NCBI GenBank assembly: GCA_022836615.1
Contig: MU405326.1
Coordinates: 65,566-129,565 of the forward strand
DNA from: Annulohypoxylon bovei var. microspora
Lineage: Eukaryota > Ascomycota > Sordariomycetes > Xylariales > Hypoxylaceae
Direction: 5' to 3'
Length of the DNA stretch: 64,000 bases
Positions 25,753 through 37,511 of the stretch are shown here, piece by piece. Every line of letters starts with the position of its first letter. Positions within the stretch are counted from its first letter, which is position 1. The position numbers and the translations under genes are program-made. The notes under the pieces were generated by a model. The model did no database searches and had not been told where the DNA came from. It was given only the letters and a program-made list of their open reading frames with translations.

Positions 25753-27279
25753 ATGGACGTCACCATCAACACGTGGGCCCACGCCAAACCCAAGACGACG
25801 GGTTCATCACAACGCCGCAACTATCCAAATTCAGCAAAGGCAACTATGAGTGGACTAATACCGTTATTACTGCCGTCTTCTACGGGTAGTAGATCAAGCC
25901 CTGGCTCTTCTCCTACTGATACAAGTCGAAGAGCTTCGCTATCTATATCTGCATCACTGTCTCCGCCCTCGTCTTTGGTCCACCGCCGGCAACAATCTTT
26001 GCCATCGCTCAGGACACAAAGACGTTCCTCTCTCGCTCTGCCGGCTGTGCTTCCGATCATTCCATTCACTTCAGGGGAGTGGAAGAATGCTATGGATGAT
26101 GTGAAGCGCAAATATCTCAATCGCAAGTACCGGGCGTGTTCGGCAAGGTGTTGTGAAATTCTAGAAAATGTCAAGGACACATCGACGGTGGAGCCTCTCC
26201 ACTTGATTTACTTACATTTTTACGCCGCGTCTTCTTTCGAGCTATGCGCGCGACCTCTATCAAATTCGTCCAACTATCGCACAAGACTACTTCGCGATGC
26301 TCAAACACACTATGCCAAGGCCGAGGAATTAATCCAGAATGCAGAGGATAACGTAACCGGGAGAACGAGGTCGATATCGATGAGCTCGACTATGTCCAGC
26401 CTAAATTCTCCGGGTCTATCTAGTGTACGGTCATCAGTCTCGAGTACAACATTCTCGTCGCCTAGGACGTCGGTGTGTTCAGCTGAAGATGGAATTATTC
26501 CGAAGTCGAGTCAAAGGCCGGTCAAAGCCAAGAAGAAGGTCTCCTTTTCCGGATTGAATGATCTTATCGAGTTCCAACCCGAGCCGTATATTCGCCCGGA
26601 TAGTCCTACACTAGGATGGGAAGATGATATTTTCCCTCGGCACTCAAATCCTTCTCCTAACTCGCCTCCTCAGTTTTCGGCAGAGAAGACTAAGCCAGCG
26701 CCAATGTTTAAATCCGAACCAACAATAGGACTCCAGCCGGAGGTAGAAGAGCCCCCTACGGCCAGCGACCACCAATCAACGGAAGAGTTGAACTCCACCG
26801 ACGACAAATTCGACCTCGACACCTTTTTGCAAACGAAATCTGCGAATAGGATTTGCGCGCAGCTTTCTGCTCTACGTTTACAGGTTTCTTGGCATCGTAG
26901 CGGTATCGAAACCTTGCTTACTGAAACTGACGAGACACCGGCGACACCCACGATACCAACAGAGGCCTGGCCTATTCCTCCTTCGCCCTATCACCCGGCG
27001 CGTTTCGCCCGCTCAAACTCCCTTCCGGTACTAGACCTAGGAGGGTTGAACGACAAGTCGACACCGTTGACTCCCAATTTTAGGGATAGTTTTGCTGGTT
27101 CACCCAATCCTAGGGCAATCAGCCGACCAGTTTCGGTAGCCTCAACTATTCGCTGTGGTGACGAAGCTCTCAAGCAGCGCATCGAGCGCCTGCGTGCCGG
27201 TGGCTGGCAGAGAAAGCGTTTCGATAATCGACGATACGAGGCGTTGCGAGAACAAGTCCTGTGCGAACTTGGGGCATAA
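25753..27279 (+). CDS. conserved-looking Ser/Pro-rich protein of unknown function
   Basis: A single uninterrupted frame of 508 codons. The first hundred residues and the region 200-480 are Ser/Pro-rich and probably disordered. Between about residues 105 and 205 there is an ordered, helix-rich block (SGEWKNAMDDVKRKYLNRKY, then LYLHFYAASSFELCARPL and THYAKAEELI) resembling a TPR-like helical repeat array. A second short block lies at the very C-terminus (ALKQRIERLRAGGWQRKRFD). A basic cluster VKAKKKVSFSG may be a nuclear or phosphorylation motif. I do not recognise the family. The start could instead be the ATG at 25846, giving MSGLIPLLLPSS. It converges on the downstream kinase gene. Confidence 0.82.
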   Translation: MDVTINTWAHAKPKTTGSSQRRNYPNSAKATMSGLIPLLLPSSTGSRSSPGSSPTDTSRRASLSISASLSPPSSLVHRRQQSLPSLRTQRRSSLALPAVLPIIPFTSGEWKNAMDDVKRKYLNRKYRACSARCCEILENVKDTSTVEPLHLIYLHFYAASSFELCARPLSNSSNYRTRLLRDAQTHYAKAEELIQNAEDNVTGRTRSISMSSTMSSLNSPGLSSVRSSVSSTTFSSPRTSVCSAEDGIIPKSSQRPVKAKKKVSFSGLNDLIEFQPEPYIRPDSPTLGWEDDIFPRHSNPSPNSPPQFSAEKTKPAPMFKSEPTIGLQPEVEEPPTASDHQSTEELNSTDDKFDLDTFLQTKSANRICAQLSALRLQVSWHRSGIETLLTETDETPATPTIPTEAWPIPPSPYHPARFARSNSLPVLDLGGLNDKSTPLTPNFRDSFAGSPNPRAISRPVSVASTIRCGDEALKQRIERLRAGGWQRKRFDNRRYEALREQVLCELGA

Positions 27280-28525
27280 GAAATTGTGCTCTGACGCATG
27301 TCAGCTTACCTGCATACAATATTTACGTTACAATCTAGTCAGCTTTGCTGATCATCCACATACATATCACCTTATCTTCACTTTGTTCCTTTTTGTATAT
27401 TGCATATTGTACTATTTTCCTTACAATTCTCTGTATGACCTAGTAAGGGGGTGTGGGGGGGCATGGAGTGGGAGGCCGGAGTTACGAGGTGCGAGAACTC
27501 GTGGAATCAAACTTGGAAAAAAACAAAATGCCGTTCTTCGTTGGATACGACGTCGTCATTATCAACCACAACTATTATACCCAGCCGGCTAGCACGCCGC
27601 CCAGAGGACACCGAAGGGATAGGTCCGGAAAAGAGCCAGATCGGGCAAGACGAGGCGACACCTAAACACACGCACACGCAAAGCAAAGCAAAGCAGAAGT
27701 CGCCAAGGGAAAAAAAGGGGCGAGAGAAACGTCCATGAAAACGAAACGACGACGAGATGTACTATTACGTGTCCCATGTACATATTGTTTACTGCTGTTA
27801 CGAGATGATTATTCTCACCATTCCCCTTGTTCTGTGTTTCACCCCATTCCTGCGAGTGGGGTGAGCAGAAGGGAGCGACTTAATAACGAGTCACGTCTTC
27901 GTATGTATATATGTAGTTCGCTATAAATACAAATTTCATCAGATATCACTAGATTACGTGAAGCTTTTCAGAATATGTATGTGAATGTTAAGAGTCGAAA
28001 CGCAAATGCGCCTCAGAGTGAGGCAAGATGTACTAGATAGTGCGTTCGAATAACAGCGGCACTTTAGATATTGGACATTCCAGGAACAAGACCTGATGAT
28101 GATACCTAACTGGTAGGAATCGAAAAGAACAATACACATCCCACAACGCCTTGATAGCCTAGCCTAGCCTAGCAGTCATACCACACGAAGAGAATCGAAG
28201 ACAGCAGCTGATAAAACGTAGCTCGGCGGGCCCTTATCAAACGCGAAGCGGATATCTGGAGGAAACGAAAAATACCTAAGGGAAAAGAACACGAGGAACC
28301 GCGCCCGACCTTTCCCTCGAAGCTAGACACCCGGCCCGGTTCACCTCATCAACCCCCTCACATACCTACGTAGTAGGCATAGCAGTGACTCATTTACGAT
28401 GAACGCATTTTATGTGCCGGCCCTAATAAATCTTCCATTCCCATTGCCCTTTCCAGGAATGAGGGGGTATCTAACCCAACTACCTACTGTACCATCTACA
28501 TACGACATCGACCTATTTGCTTTTC
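27280..28525. other. intergenic between convergent genes
   Basis: 1.2 kb between the unknown Ser-rich protein and the kinase gene. No gene is seen; a CTAGC triple repeat lies near 28153-28170. Presumably both 3' untranslated regions are here. Confidence 0.5.
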
Positions 28526-30134
28526 TTAATTTTGGAAGCTCTTCCGCTTCGCCTCCTTTTCCACCTCTTCCTTGACCTTCAGCGTCTGCTCCTGTTCCCT
28601 CATCTCGCGGACCTTGGCCAGCACCACCTCGCGGAAGATAGCGCCCTTCATCGCGCGCGTGAGCTTGCCCTTGCCGGTGGTAGGCTCGTCCTTTGGTGAA
28701 GCGGCTTTGCCTACGGCTGATGGGGCTTGGCCAGCACCGGCCATCGTGTCGGGGAAATCGGGGTTCTCCGGATCGTCTTCTTGGATCCTGAGCGCCTCGA
28801 TACGGTTGGCCAGCTTGACAAGTTCGATGCCACGGCGTAGGCGTGCCTTGGCAATGTACGCCTTGATTTCTGGTAGCAAGTTGTGGTCCGTGGCATTCTC
28901 GCCACTGAGCCAGGGGTGCTTTAGAGCTTGCTATAGGAATATCAATACGAATGCGCGGATGTTGGGTAGGATACGAAGACATGTCACATACCTGACTAGT
29001 CCACCTATCATCTGGGTCTGGCTGTAGGAGACGCATGATGAAGTCTTTCGCATCATCACTGACATCCCTCCAGTATCGCTCGTGGAAGATTACCTTCCCG
29101 TTGCTGCATTCGTCGATCAAATCCTGCAGGTTCTCGGAGCGGAAAGGAGAATAACCGCAAAGGAGGGTATATGTGATGACACCTAAGGACCACATATCCA
29201 CAGGCTTTCCGTGGCCTTTCTTTAGCATGACTTCTGGTGCCGCGTAACCAAAGGATCCTGCCATTGTAGTAAGGACCTCGTCCTTGGTGTCGAGCATCTT
29301 TGCAATACCGAAATCTGCCAAGACTAGGTCGGAATCGGCATCTTTGCTAAGGTACAGGAGGTTCTCCGGTTTGAGATCTGATTGCCCGTTGTTAGATGGT
29401 CGTCCAATGGCTAGTAAAGAGAACATCTAAGGGACCTACCTCGATGAACCACATTTCTATTGTGGAGGTAATCGACAGCTCCGAGAACTTGTTTGATGGT
29501 TTGGGAGGCATCTTTCTCTGTGAATTTGCCCTGTTCGCAAATGCGATCAAAGAGTTCACCACCAGTGGCGAGCTCAGTGACAATATACCATTTATCCTAC
29601 GCATAACGAAGTTAGCCCAAGTTGACACAAGGGTATTTGCATCTAGCCGGCTAGGGGGACATACTCTCGACTCAAACCAATCTACGAAGCGAACAATGTG
29701 AGGGTGCTTCAGGCGCTGGAGCATCTCCAGCTCATCCCAAACCATCTTCTCGTTTCCCTTGACATTTTTCTTAAGGATGATCTTGATAGCAACTTTGCCG
29801 TTGGGACTGTCTGCTTCGCGCACGATACCGTATGTCCCCGCACCTAATGTTCGCCCAAACCTATACTTCGCTTTCCTCTCGTAGCTTTCGGGCTGGCCTC
29901 GAAGGCTACTAAACATGGCGTTGACTAGTAAAGGTATCGTAGGTTAGTAAATGGTAGATCCAAAAAGGTATTGTACATTCGACAACTAGACTTGGAAATT
30001 GAGACAAATAGCGAATTGGCTAGGAAATAACTGAAACAACCTTGGTTGCTTTTATTTCGAAACAAAGAGGGGATGCATTTCGAACTAAGCCAGGGGGGGC
30101 CTTGAAAGCGCAAGCAAGATAACTCACAACTCAT
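28526..30134 (-). CDS. cmk1: calcium/calmodulin-dependent protein kinase I-type kinase
   Basis: Five exons (30134-30128, 29924-29665, 29596-29440, 29377-28992, 28930-28526) join in phase to 404 residues. The first exon is only 7 nt (ATGAGTT) before a 203-nt intron, giving an MSFNAMFSSLRGQPESYERK start. All kinase landmarks are visible: glycine loop GAGTYGIV, catalytic-lysine strand KVAIKIILKK, catalytic loop HRDLKPEN (restored only by splicing), LADFGIAK, and the APEVMLKKGHGKPVDMWSLG activation segment end. The catalytic domain matches the fungal CaMK1 group that phosphorylates substrates in response to Ca2+/calmodulin in the cytosol. The C-terminal tail is Lys/Arg/Glu-rich; I cannot point to a definite calmodulin-binding helix. 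Orthologues act in growth and stress signalling, which is family knowledge. Confidence 0.92.
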
Positions 30135-32416
30135 CGCGACGTGGGGTAAGACCGAAGACAGGAAGTGATAAATGGTGAGGGGCTTCCTGGATTGGTCTTG
30201 TGGAATTTTCGCCAGAGCTACTAGGTAGGTAGTAGTTAAAGAGAATGGATTTCCAGAAGAGGTTGATAGTAAAAGAAGTAAAATAAGGGATTTCTAGTAA
30301 AAGACGGACTGAATTACAAGAAGCCGAAATTCAGACTCTGAAGGAAGACAAGGCTTCAGCTGGTCGACAATGACCGTTAGGTGTATGTGAGCAAGTGTAT
30401 TGGGCCTGAAGGGCGATTCCTGTTGTATGTAGGTCGGCGCTAGATAACAAATTCGTATGGTTGTACGTATGTACTATGGGGTAGCCCCTAGAATGGACCC
30501 CTCCTTCTATTAGCTGAATTTCGATCGACTCTTTAAGGGACTAAAACGAAGAGAGCCTTCCGTTATTTGTTTGACACGGTAGACGTTATTTACTTATTAT
30601 CGATGATTGATGATTGATGACTTGACAATGGTTTGCGGACTTTAGGAACTTAAGTTTTGAAGAGAAAAAAGGAAAATACCCGGATGGATATGCAGGTGTC
30701 AATAAAAACCCCAGGTAAGTATCGTAGGCCTGCGTAGGTAACAACTCCTGCAGTCTGGCTATGGCTAGGCTGAGTTTTGAGGTAACATCTTCTTCTGCCT
30801 ACCTTACCGTGCTATGCGATATGATGCGATGTGATGAAATGAAATCGGAGAAAGCCTTGCCGGGTACCTTGCCCTGCTTGGGGGGTATACTGCATCCGTC
30901 GAGAGCGGCAGCTTATGCACCATTGATTTCATCAATATTGCTGATGACCTTTGGGTGACTCGATATTAGGGTGGCAGCTCAGCCGCAATATTGGAGCAAA
31001 ACCATAACCAATAACCCCTTGCCAACGAATTGAGTACACTATTCTGTACGTACCTAAGTCATTAGCCAACTTCTAGGGCTGGGTCTTTTTGTCGAACCGC
31101 ATATGGAATCCGGAACGTCGGCTCATCCCATCATACCTACATACATAAGACTGTTCCTGGGAGCTGGGTTGCCTCACCAAAGCCAGCCGGTGGCTGAGCT
31201 TCAGGATCCTTTGGGAGAAGGGAAGTTCAAGCTTTAACCCGGTCACGAGCACCATCCACCCATCAAGATGTAACCATGAAATAAAGAGTATAAAGGAGAC
31301 GACCGGCTCCTGTTGGCTCTTATTCGGGTAGCACGTAGATGAGTTGTGACGAGTTGCAACTCGGGGGACCTAAGCGCCTTTGATATAGACAATAGGATTA
31401 TGAACGAACCGGGCCGAGTCACATGCGAAAATGCAACAACCCTGGAACTCGAAACAGACAATGGCTGGTAACAATAGGTAAGTATACTCAAGCAACCTTG
31501 GAAGTAAAGTTGAGTATTTCAATCTCAGAAAATGAGCTATAGGAATTTATGTGATTAGATTAAGAAATTTTAATTTACTATTTGTCAGAATACGTCATTT
31601 GGATAGCATAATATTGGGCAACCATTGTTTCTGCAAACCATAACGTCGCTTCCATCCAATTCTCACCACATGCACGCATTCCCGAGTCATCTTGAAACAT
31701 CCAATGCTAGGTACCTACTACCTGCCTTATATTCTAGCGGCAGGAACCTTAGAAGCATCACCTGCGCCTAAGCATTTGCAAGACCTTTATCGATAACAGA
31801 GACCCATAGATCTGTATAAGTACCAACGTCACCTAGCAGTCAGAGGCGGTACTACCTACGCACCGTAGCTTTTTGTTGACTTTGCGGGGCAACTTTATTC
31901 ATCTCTGGACCCTGGGGACTCCCAGTCCAAATTCTGTTGCGCTTCTTTGAGATCAACTTGTCAACTCAAAACAAATTATTCACTCGCCTTCTTTGGCTAT
32001 TCACTCTGGTCCCGGAAGTAGGTTGGACGGAAAGACGGAAATGTTCAGCTCAATTTGATTTGGCGATTACACCCTACCTAAGGTACGTACATGGATACTG
32101 AAGCTGCATAGGTGCAGCTCTCTACGTTGATATGGATGTAGATCCATCTATCTTTACCTTACCCAGAAGACGAACATGTCCAGATGTCCTTTGAGAAACC
32201 AACACACCTTCATTTCTTAACTACGTCTGACTTTAATGTTATTTCAGGCAATTTCGATGCTTTCTTGGGTTTGGCGCACAACCCAAACCACGATTTTCGT
32301 ACCAGCGTAACAAGTAGAAAAGACGAAAGCTACTGCGCCACTTCGGCTTCCGACGACTCTGAATACCTATCAACCCACTTACACCAACTCGCGCGCCTGA
32401 TCCCCATCGTGCCAAA
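30135..32416. other. 2.3-kb divergent intergenic region
   Basis: No gene is supportable between the kinase (-) and the E2 gene (+). Several TACCTA/TAGGTA words occur (for example about 30222-30236, 31710-31725 and 32073-32090). Promoters of both genes should be here. Confidence 0.55.
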
Positions 32417-33006
32417 ATGGCCAACCTGGGTCCTAAGAGATTGACTAAGGAGCTAGCTAAGGTATATCTGATTTCTAGTAAAGACTTGGTATTCACGCAA
32501 TAGGATTGTTGACTTTATCTATTATTTAGATCTCGAATAACTTGCCACCTGGCATCACCTTAGTATCTGCCGACAATCTCGAGGAATGGCTCCTTGATAT
32601 CCAAGTCCTCGACCAGAATCCCATCTACGCGGGTCAGACCTATCGTCTTAAGTTCAAGTTCGGAAACCAGTATCCTATCGGTATGCGCTCCAGCTATCAA
32701 CCAAACCGAAGGCGTTGAACTAATGTGAAAATAATAGAACCTCCCGAAGTAACTTTCGTAAAATTGGAAAACCGACCGATACCCATGCATCCTCATATTT
32801 ATTCAAATGGGATCATATGTCTCGACCTATTGGGGACTCAAGGATGGAGCCCGGTCCAGAATGTGGAGAGTGTGTGTATGAGTCTTCAGAGCATGTTAAC
32901 CGGAAACACTAAGAACGAACGACCCCCTGGCGATGAGGAATTTGTGCGCGGAAACCGCTTGCGACCTCGAGACATTGACTTCTATTACCATGATAACACC
33001 GTATAG
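32417..33006 (+). CDS. UBE2W-type ubiquitin-conjugating enzyme E2
   Basis: Exons 32417-32461, 32530-32680 and 32738-33006 join to 154 residues, the size of a minimal E2. E2 enzymes carry ubiquitin as a thioester and pass it to substrates. The active-site region reads PMHPHIYSNGIICLDLL with catalytic Cys about 93; the usual HPN tripeptide is HPH, and the C-terminus ends DFYYHDNTV. Both are hallmarks of the UBE2W group, whose animal members attach ubiquitin to the alpha-amino group of disordered N-termini. The GWSPVQNVESVCMSLQSML helix after the active site also matches. Splicing is supported by phase and by the family alignment. The substrate is unknown. It lies head-on in the same direction as VPS33, 0.9 kb upstream. 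Confidence 0.9.
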
Positions 33007-33936
33007 AAATCCCGCGTCCGACGAGTTTGTACTTCCCGGTAGGATTACTAGCGGTCCTAAACATAGCATTGCGTTAAGAGTTGATACATCTCGTTTATAT
33101 TTTCATAGCCATTACATAGGCTAGATTTTCGAAGAAAACTGCAGTTGACCACCCAAGGGTACAGGTCATCCATCGAGGGAGGCAGAGTTATTTGCGACTA
33201 GCAACGGCGGCATGAGGCTGATTGGCATTGCACCAGTAGGCTATATGCGATCATTAGATACGATGCCTGAATAATAACAAACGTTTCTGATGTTTCGTGT
33301 AGTCTTCTGCAATTGTCCTACACCCTGAATGAAAAGATCTATAGTACTGCTTGATATTACCGTTCAAACTTGCCTATCACTCTATTGAATGCCTCCTAGG
33401 ATTGAATACTCCCGATCTTAGACTTAGCTAGATAAGTATCGCTTTTATGCCGAACCTTGGAAGTCTAGATATTTGTTTGTATCAGTGCTAGTTACAACCA
33501 GATAACCATGTACTAATCTAACTATCTAATACTAATAATCAAGATATGTAAATCATCTTGATTTTATTTAAATAGCAGAATAATTACAATCTACGATGAA
33601 TGTCTAGACTCTAGCTAGAGATATTTGACGAAATACGTATCATATTAAATATTCAAATCGATAAGCATAGCGGAGCTGTGACGTCGCGCGTCTGTGATAT
33701 ACTGATGTACCTAGGTAGCTGGGGCACTAACCAAAAATAGGCTAAGCGATAAGCAGTTGATGCCGAACCCACCTAACCTTACCCAAGTTCCAAGTTCCCC
33801 AAGCTACCCCCCAGCTTCTCATTTGTAGTTCCTCGGAAAAGCTCTAGCTCACATCTCGCGAACCTTTATTTTACACCATTCATCACTCACCATTCACACC
33901 ATTCCTTTCGCTCAAACGCCTAAACGCACTACCCCC
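33007..33936. other. intergenic, E2 3' side and VPS33 promoter
   Basis: AT-richer sequence with no supportable gene. A CCTAGGTAGC word lies near 33710. The last 150 bases before VPS33 are C/T-rich with clustered CACC words, as in fungal promoters or leaders. Confidence 0.5.
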
Positions 33937-33951
33937 ATGAAGAGCTCATAA
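33937..33951 (+). promoter_or_regulatory. four-codon uORF overlapping the VPS33 start codon
   Basis: ATG-AAG-AGC-TCA-TAA ends so that the last A of its stop is the first A of the VPS33 ATG (TAATG). If the leader starts upstream, ribosomes would reach the main start by termination-reinitiation or leaky scanning. Confidence 0.5.
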
Positions 33952-36316
33952 TGGCTCCTCATGCGGGGTTCGACCCTGACCAGATCAGAGATAAGGCACG
34001 CAAGGACCTTCTCTATCTCCTCGAAGGCGTAAGTAAGGCTGCCTCAACCTTCATCTATGCTATATGGACAGTCAGGGAATAACAGTACAACTCAGGTCCG
34101 CGGAAAGAAGAATCTCGTGATTGAGCGTAGCTTGGCCGGCCCTATTGGTGTCGTGGTCAAAGTATCAACCTTACAAGATTATGGAGTAGATAAGTTCTTC
34201 TTCCTGGAAAATGGAAATGCCGACACGAGCCAACGTAATGTCGTGTTTATGGCACGAGGAGAGTCTGCCCGTCATGCTCAGTCAATAGCCGGTCCGTCAT
34301 CTCTATCATCTGCCTTCTCACTCCGCGACATCCCATTTGGTATAGAAGAATCAAGGGCTTTCAGTAGACATCATGAATTCATTCGCCCTATTCCACCCTG
34401 TCACTCAATATTGTCCGAAATGAAGATCCAATGAGAACGACTTAGATATAGTGTATCTCCCGTTTAAATGAATGCGTGAGGCGCCATCATGACATGCTAA
34501 CATCTAGAATAGCACAGATCAAGCGACTACAACGCGAAAGCCAGACCGGTCACGAATTCCACGTTTTCTGGGTGCCTCGCCGTACTCTGGTGTCCGACAA
34601 ACTTCTAGAAGAAGCAGGCGTGCTTGGTGATGTGAATATTGCGGAGCTTCCGTTATATTTCTTCCCTCTAGAACGAGATGTCCTATCCCTAGAGCTCGAC
34701 AGCTCTTTCCAAGACCTCTTTCTGTTTAAGGACACCACACCGACTTTCTTAATGGCAAAAGCCTTGATGGATATTCAATCGAAGCATGGACTCTTCCCGC
34801 GTGTCATAGGCAAGGGCGATAATGCGAAGCGCGTAGCAGAACTACTCACTAGGATGCGACAGGAAATATTAGCCGGAGAGGATGTAAACGAGGGCACCAG
34901 GTCTGGGCTTACTCCAAGTAATACGATTGAAAGTGTCATCATAATTGATCGCGAAGTCGATTTCGTCACACCTTTACTCACCCAGTTGACATACGAAGGA
35001 TTAATTGACGAGCTTTGGGGGATTCAGAACAACCAAGCTGATATCGATTCAACTATCGTGGGAGGAGCTCCATCGCAGGCCGCTTCTCAAAGTACAACAT
35101 CTACTCCGACAACTAGCACTACCTCGAGAAAGCGCAAAATCCAATTAGATTCTTCAGACAAACTCTACGACGGACTCCGCGATGCGAACTTCGCAATTGT
35201 TGGCACTCTCCTCAACAAAGTGGCAAGGAGGTTGCAAAACGACTATGATAGCCGACATTCATCGAAGACGACTGCGGAGCTTAAAGACTTTGTCAAGAAG
35301 TTACCTGGCTATCAAACCGAACATCAGAGCTTGAAGGTTCATACTGGGCTTGCTGAAGAGATTATGAAGCATACCCGGACAGATCAGTTCAGCCGCATGC
35401 TAGAGGTCCAACAAAACCTTGCCGCAGGTGCCGATCCTAGTTATCAATTCGATGTTATCGAAGAATTAATTGCGAGAGATGTACCGTTGCCAGAAATCCT
35501 TAGGCTTCTGTGCATATATTCATGCATATCTGGTGGTATCAAGTCGAAGGATTTCGATCAGTTCAGACGCTTGGTCTTGGAAGGCTACGGCTATCAACAT
35601 CTCTTGACTTTACACAACCTGGAGAAGCTACAGCTATTCCTATCACGTACTTCTCCTATGGCGAGCATGATTCCTATGCCGGGTTCAGGGGCGGCAACGG
35701 GGACCAAGACTAATTATACCTATCTACGCAAACAACTTCGCTTAATTGTCGATGAAGTAAATGAGCACGACCCGAATGATATCGCATACGTTTATAGCGG
35801 GTACGCGCCGCTTTCTATACGACTTGTGCAGTGTATACTACAAAAGCAGTATCTCCTCTCCATTACACGTGGCAATACGGGAGCCGGTGCGGGGACGGTT
35901 GCTGGGAGCGGCGCGCAAGGATGGCGAGGATTCGACGAGCCTGTAAAACATGCGAGAGGCCAGACATTCGACGAACTTCAAAAGGGCGAAGACAAAGCGG
36001 TCAAGGCCCGAGCTTTATTGTCCGGGGGGAGCGACAAGAAGACGGTGTTCGTTGTGTTCGTAGGAGGTATCACCTTTACTGAGATCGCTGCGCTGCGATT
36101 TATCGCAAAAAAGGAAGAAGGTCGGTTCCGAGTCTATCCCTATACATTGGCTTTCAGATCAACTAACACGGTGTTCTTCTAGCCCGGAGAAATATTGTTA
36201 TCTGCACGACGTCAATCATTAGCGGGAACAAGATGATGGAAGCTGCGGTAGAGAAAGAGTCCTTTGCAAAGGAATCACCTAAGCCTGCTGCTTCATCTGT
36301 TCCGTCTACTGGCTAG
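33951..36316 (+). CDS. vps33: Sec1/Munc18 protein VPS33 (class C Vps, HOPS/CORVET)
   Basis: Four exons (33951-34028, 34096-34291, 34513-36120, 36183-36316) give 671 residues. VPS33 is the SM subunit of the HOPS and CORVET tethers; it templates SNARE assembly at endosomes and the vacuole. Family blocks visible are DKARKDLLYLLEGVRGKKNL at the N-terminus, VDKFFFLEN, FWVPRRTLVSDKLLEEAGVLGD, LPLYFFPLERDVLSLEL, IIDREVDFVTPLLTQLTYEG, and after the last intron RRNIVICTTSIISGNKMMEA. Donors of introns two and three are GTCCGT and GTCGGT, weaker than elsewhere in the window, but phase and family continuity support them; branch sites GCTAAC and ACTAAC are good. The Ser/Thr-rich insertion at about residues 200-225 is variable in the family. 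The start is preceded by an overlapping uORF. Confidence 0.93.
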
Positions 36317-37511
36317 TGATATATCTCTTCCCAAAGAACGATTCCACCAGCATGATTATGGCAACTATAATTGACATTCGTCCCTAGTATGTAGCAATGG
36401 TCCACACTCATGTGTATAATATATGAATGTTGGCCCCCAACGGGTATAGCCGACGATATACTCGGTGACAACGATTATTCAGGTCTAGACCAGAGAGATA
36501 TTAGCTGATATGAAATTAGGACAGATCAACTGTTTCTAACTCATCCTACTAGGCATTAATTGTATAGAACTCTGGCTGATAATATGTGAAATAAAACTCT
36601 TGTAATCATAACGATGGCAATTATACATCCCATGTAGAGAAGCATTGAAGCAGTTGAGTACAGATTATAGTTGTATTGATAGTTGTACAAGATGCACAAA
36701 CCTGATCCTAATAGACTTTTAGTCATCACGTGCCCTACTAAGTACATACCTAAGCGGCGGGGAGGACGGAGCTGATTAGCTATCTCAGAGGTAAGCCCTT
36801 CCCAAAATCGACATTAAGTGGGCCAGCGGAGCATCTGGAGCTTCAAATGTTCGCTATGAAGGATTAGTGCGTACATATATGCAAGACTTGAAGGTGCACA
36901 TACCTTACATATTCCGTACATACCTATGTACATATTCTCTCTATCCTACTCGATACTCCCCGTATCAATCTTACCCTTCCCCTCGAGAGAGAATCGGGAT
37001 ATTAGAACCGAGAAAGTTCCAACGTCTAAATGAAGAATTAGGAACTTAGAATACTCATTCCTATTTCATTCATTGACACACGTCCAAACGACCGTAAAAG
37101 ATTTCATAACCGGCTAGAATTAAGCAATCGATCAAATTGGAATTACTAGCCGAAATTCGCATTTTCCATAAAGGTATGGACAGTACCGTTTCTAATTATT
37201 CCCCACTGTGCATGATCATTCGATACCCATTTAAGACAGACCTCCAAATCAGATGAGGCGATTCAGTATATATGTCAGCTAACAGAATCCCTTAGAGTCC
37301 AGAGTCCAAAGTCCAAACTACCGACGGGAGGACTTAGAATGACCATCCCGTGACAACTGCGTACAATTTGGGACGAACTTTTCGGATACTTTTTATTCAA
37401 TGGGAGTCTTAGCCAAGCTCCCCACACACGAATCCCAAACAACCTCGCTCTTACTCGTATATCGATGCATCTACATGCCTCTAGTCGGCACGGGACCTGA
37501 GTTTGCTAGCT
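36317..37511. other. intergenic, VPS33 to LSD1
   Basis: No gene is supportable. The sequence includes the VPS33 3' end and the promoter of the next gene; nothing repeated stands out. Confidence 0.5.
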
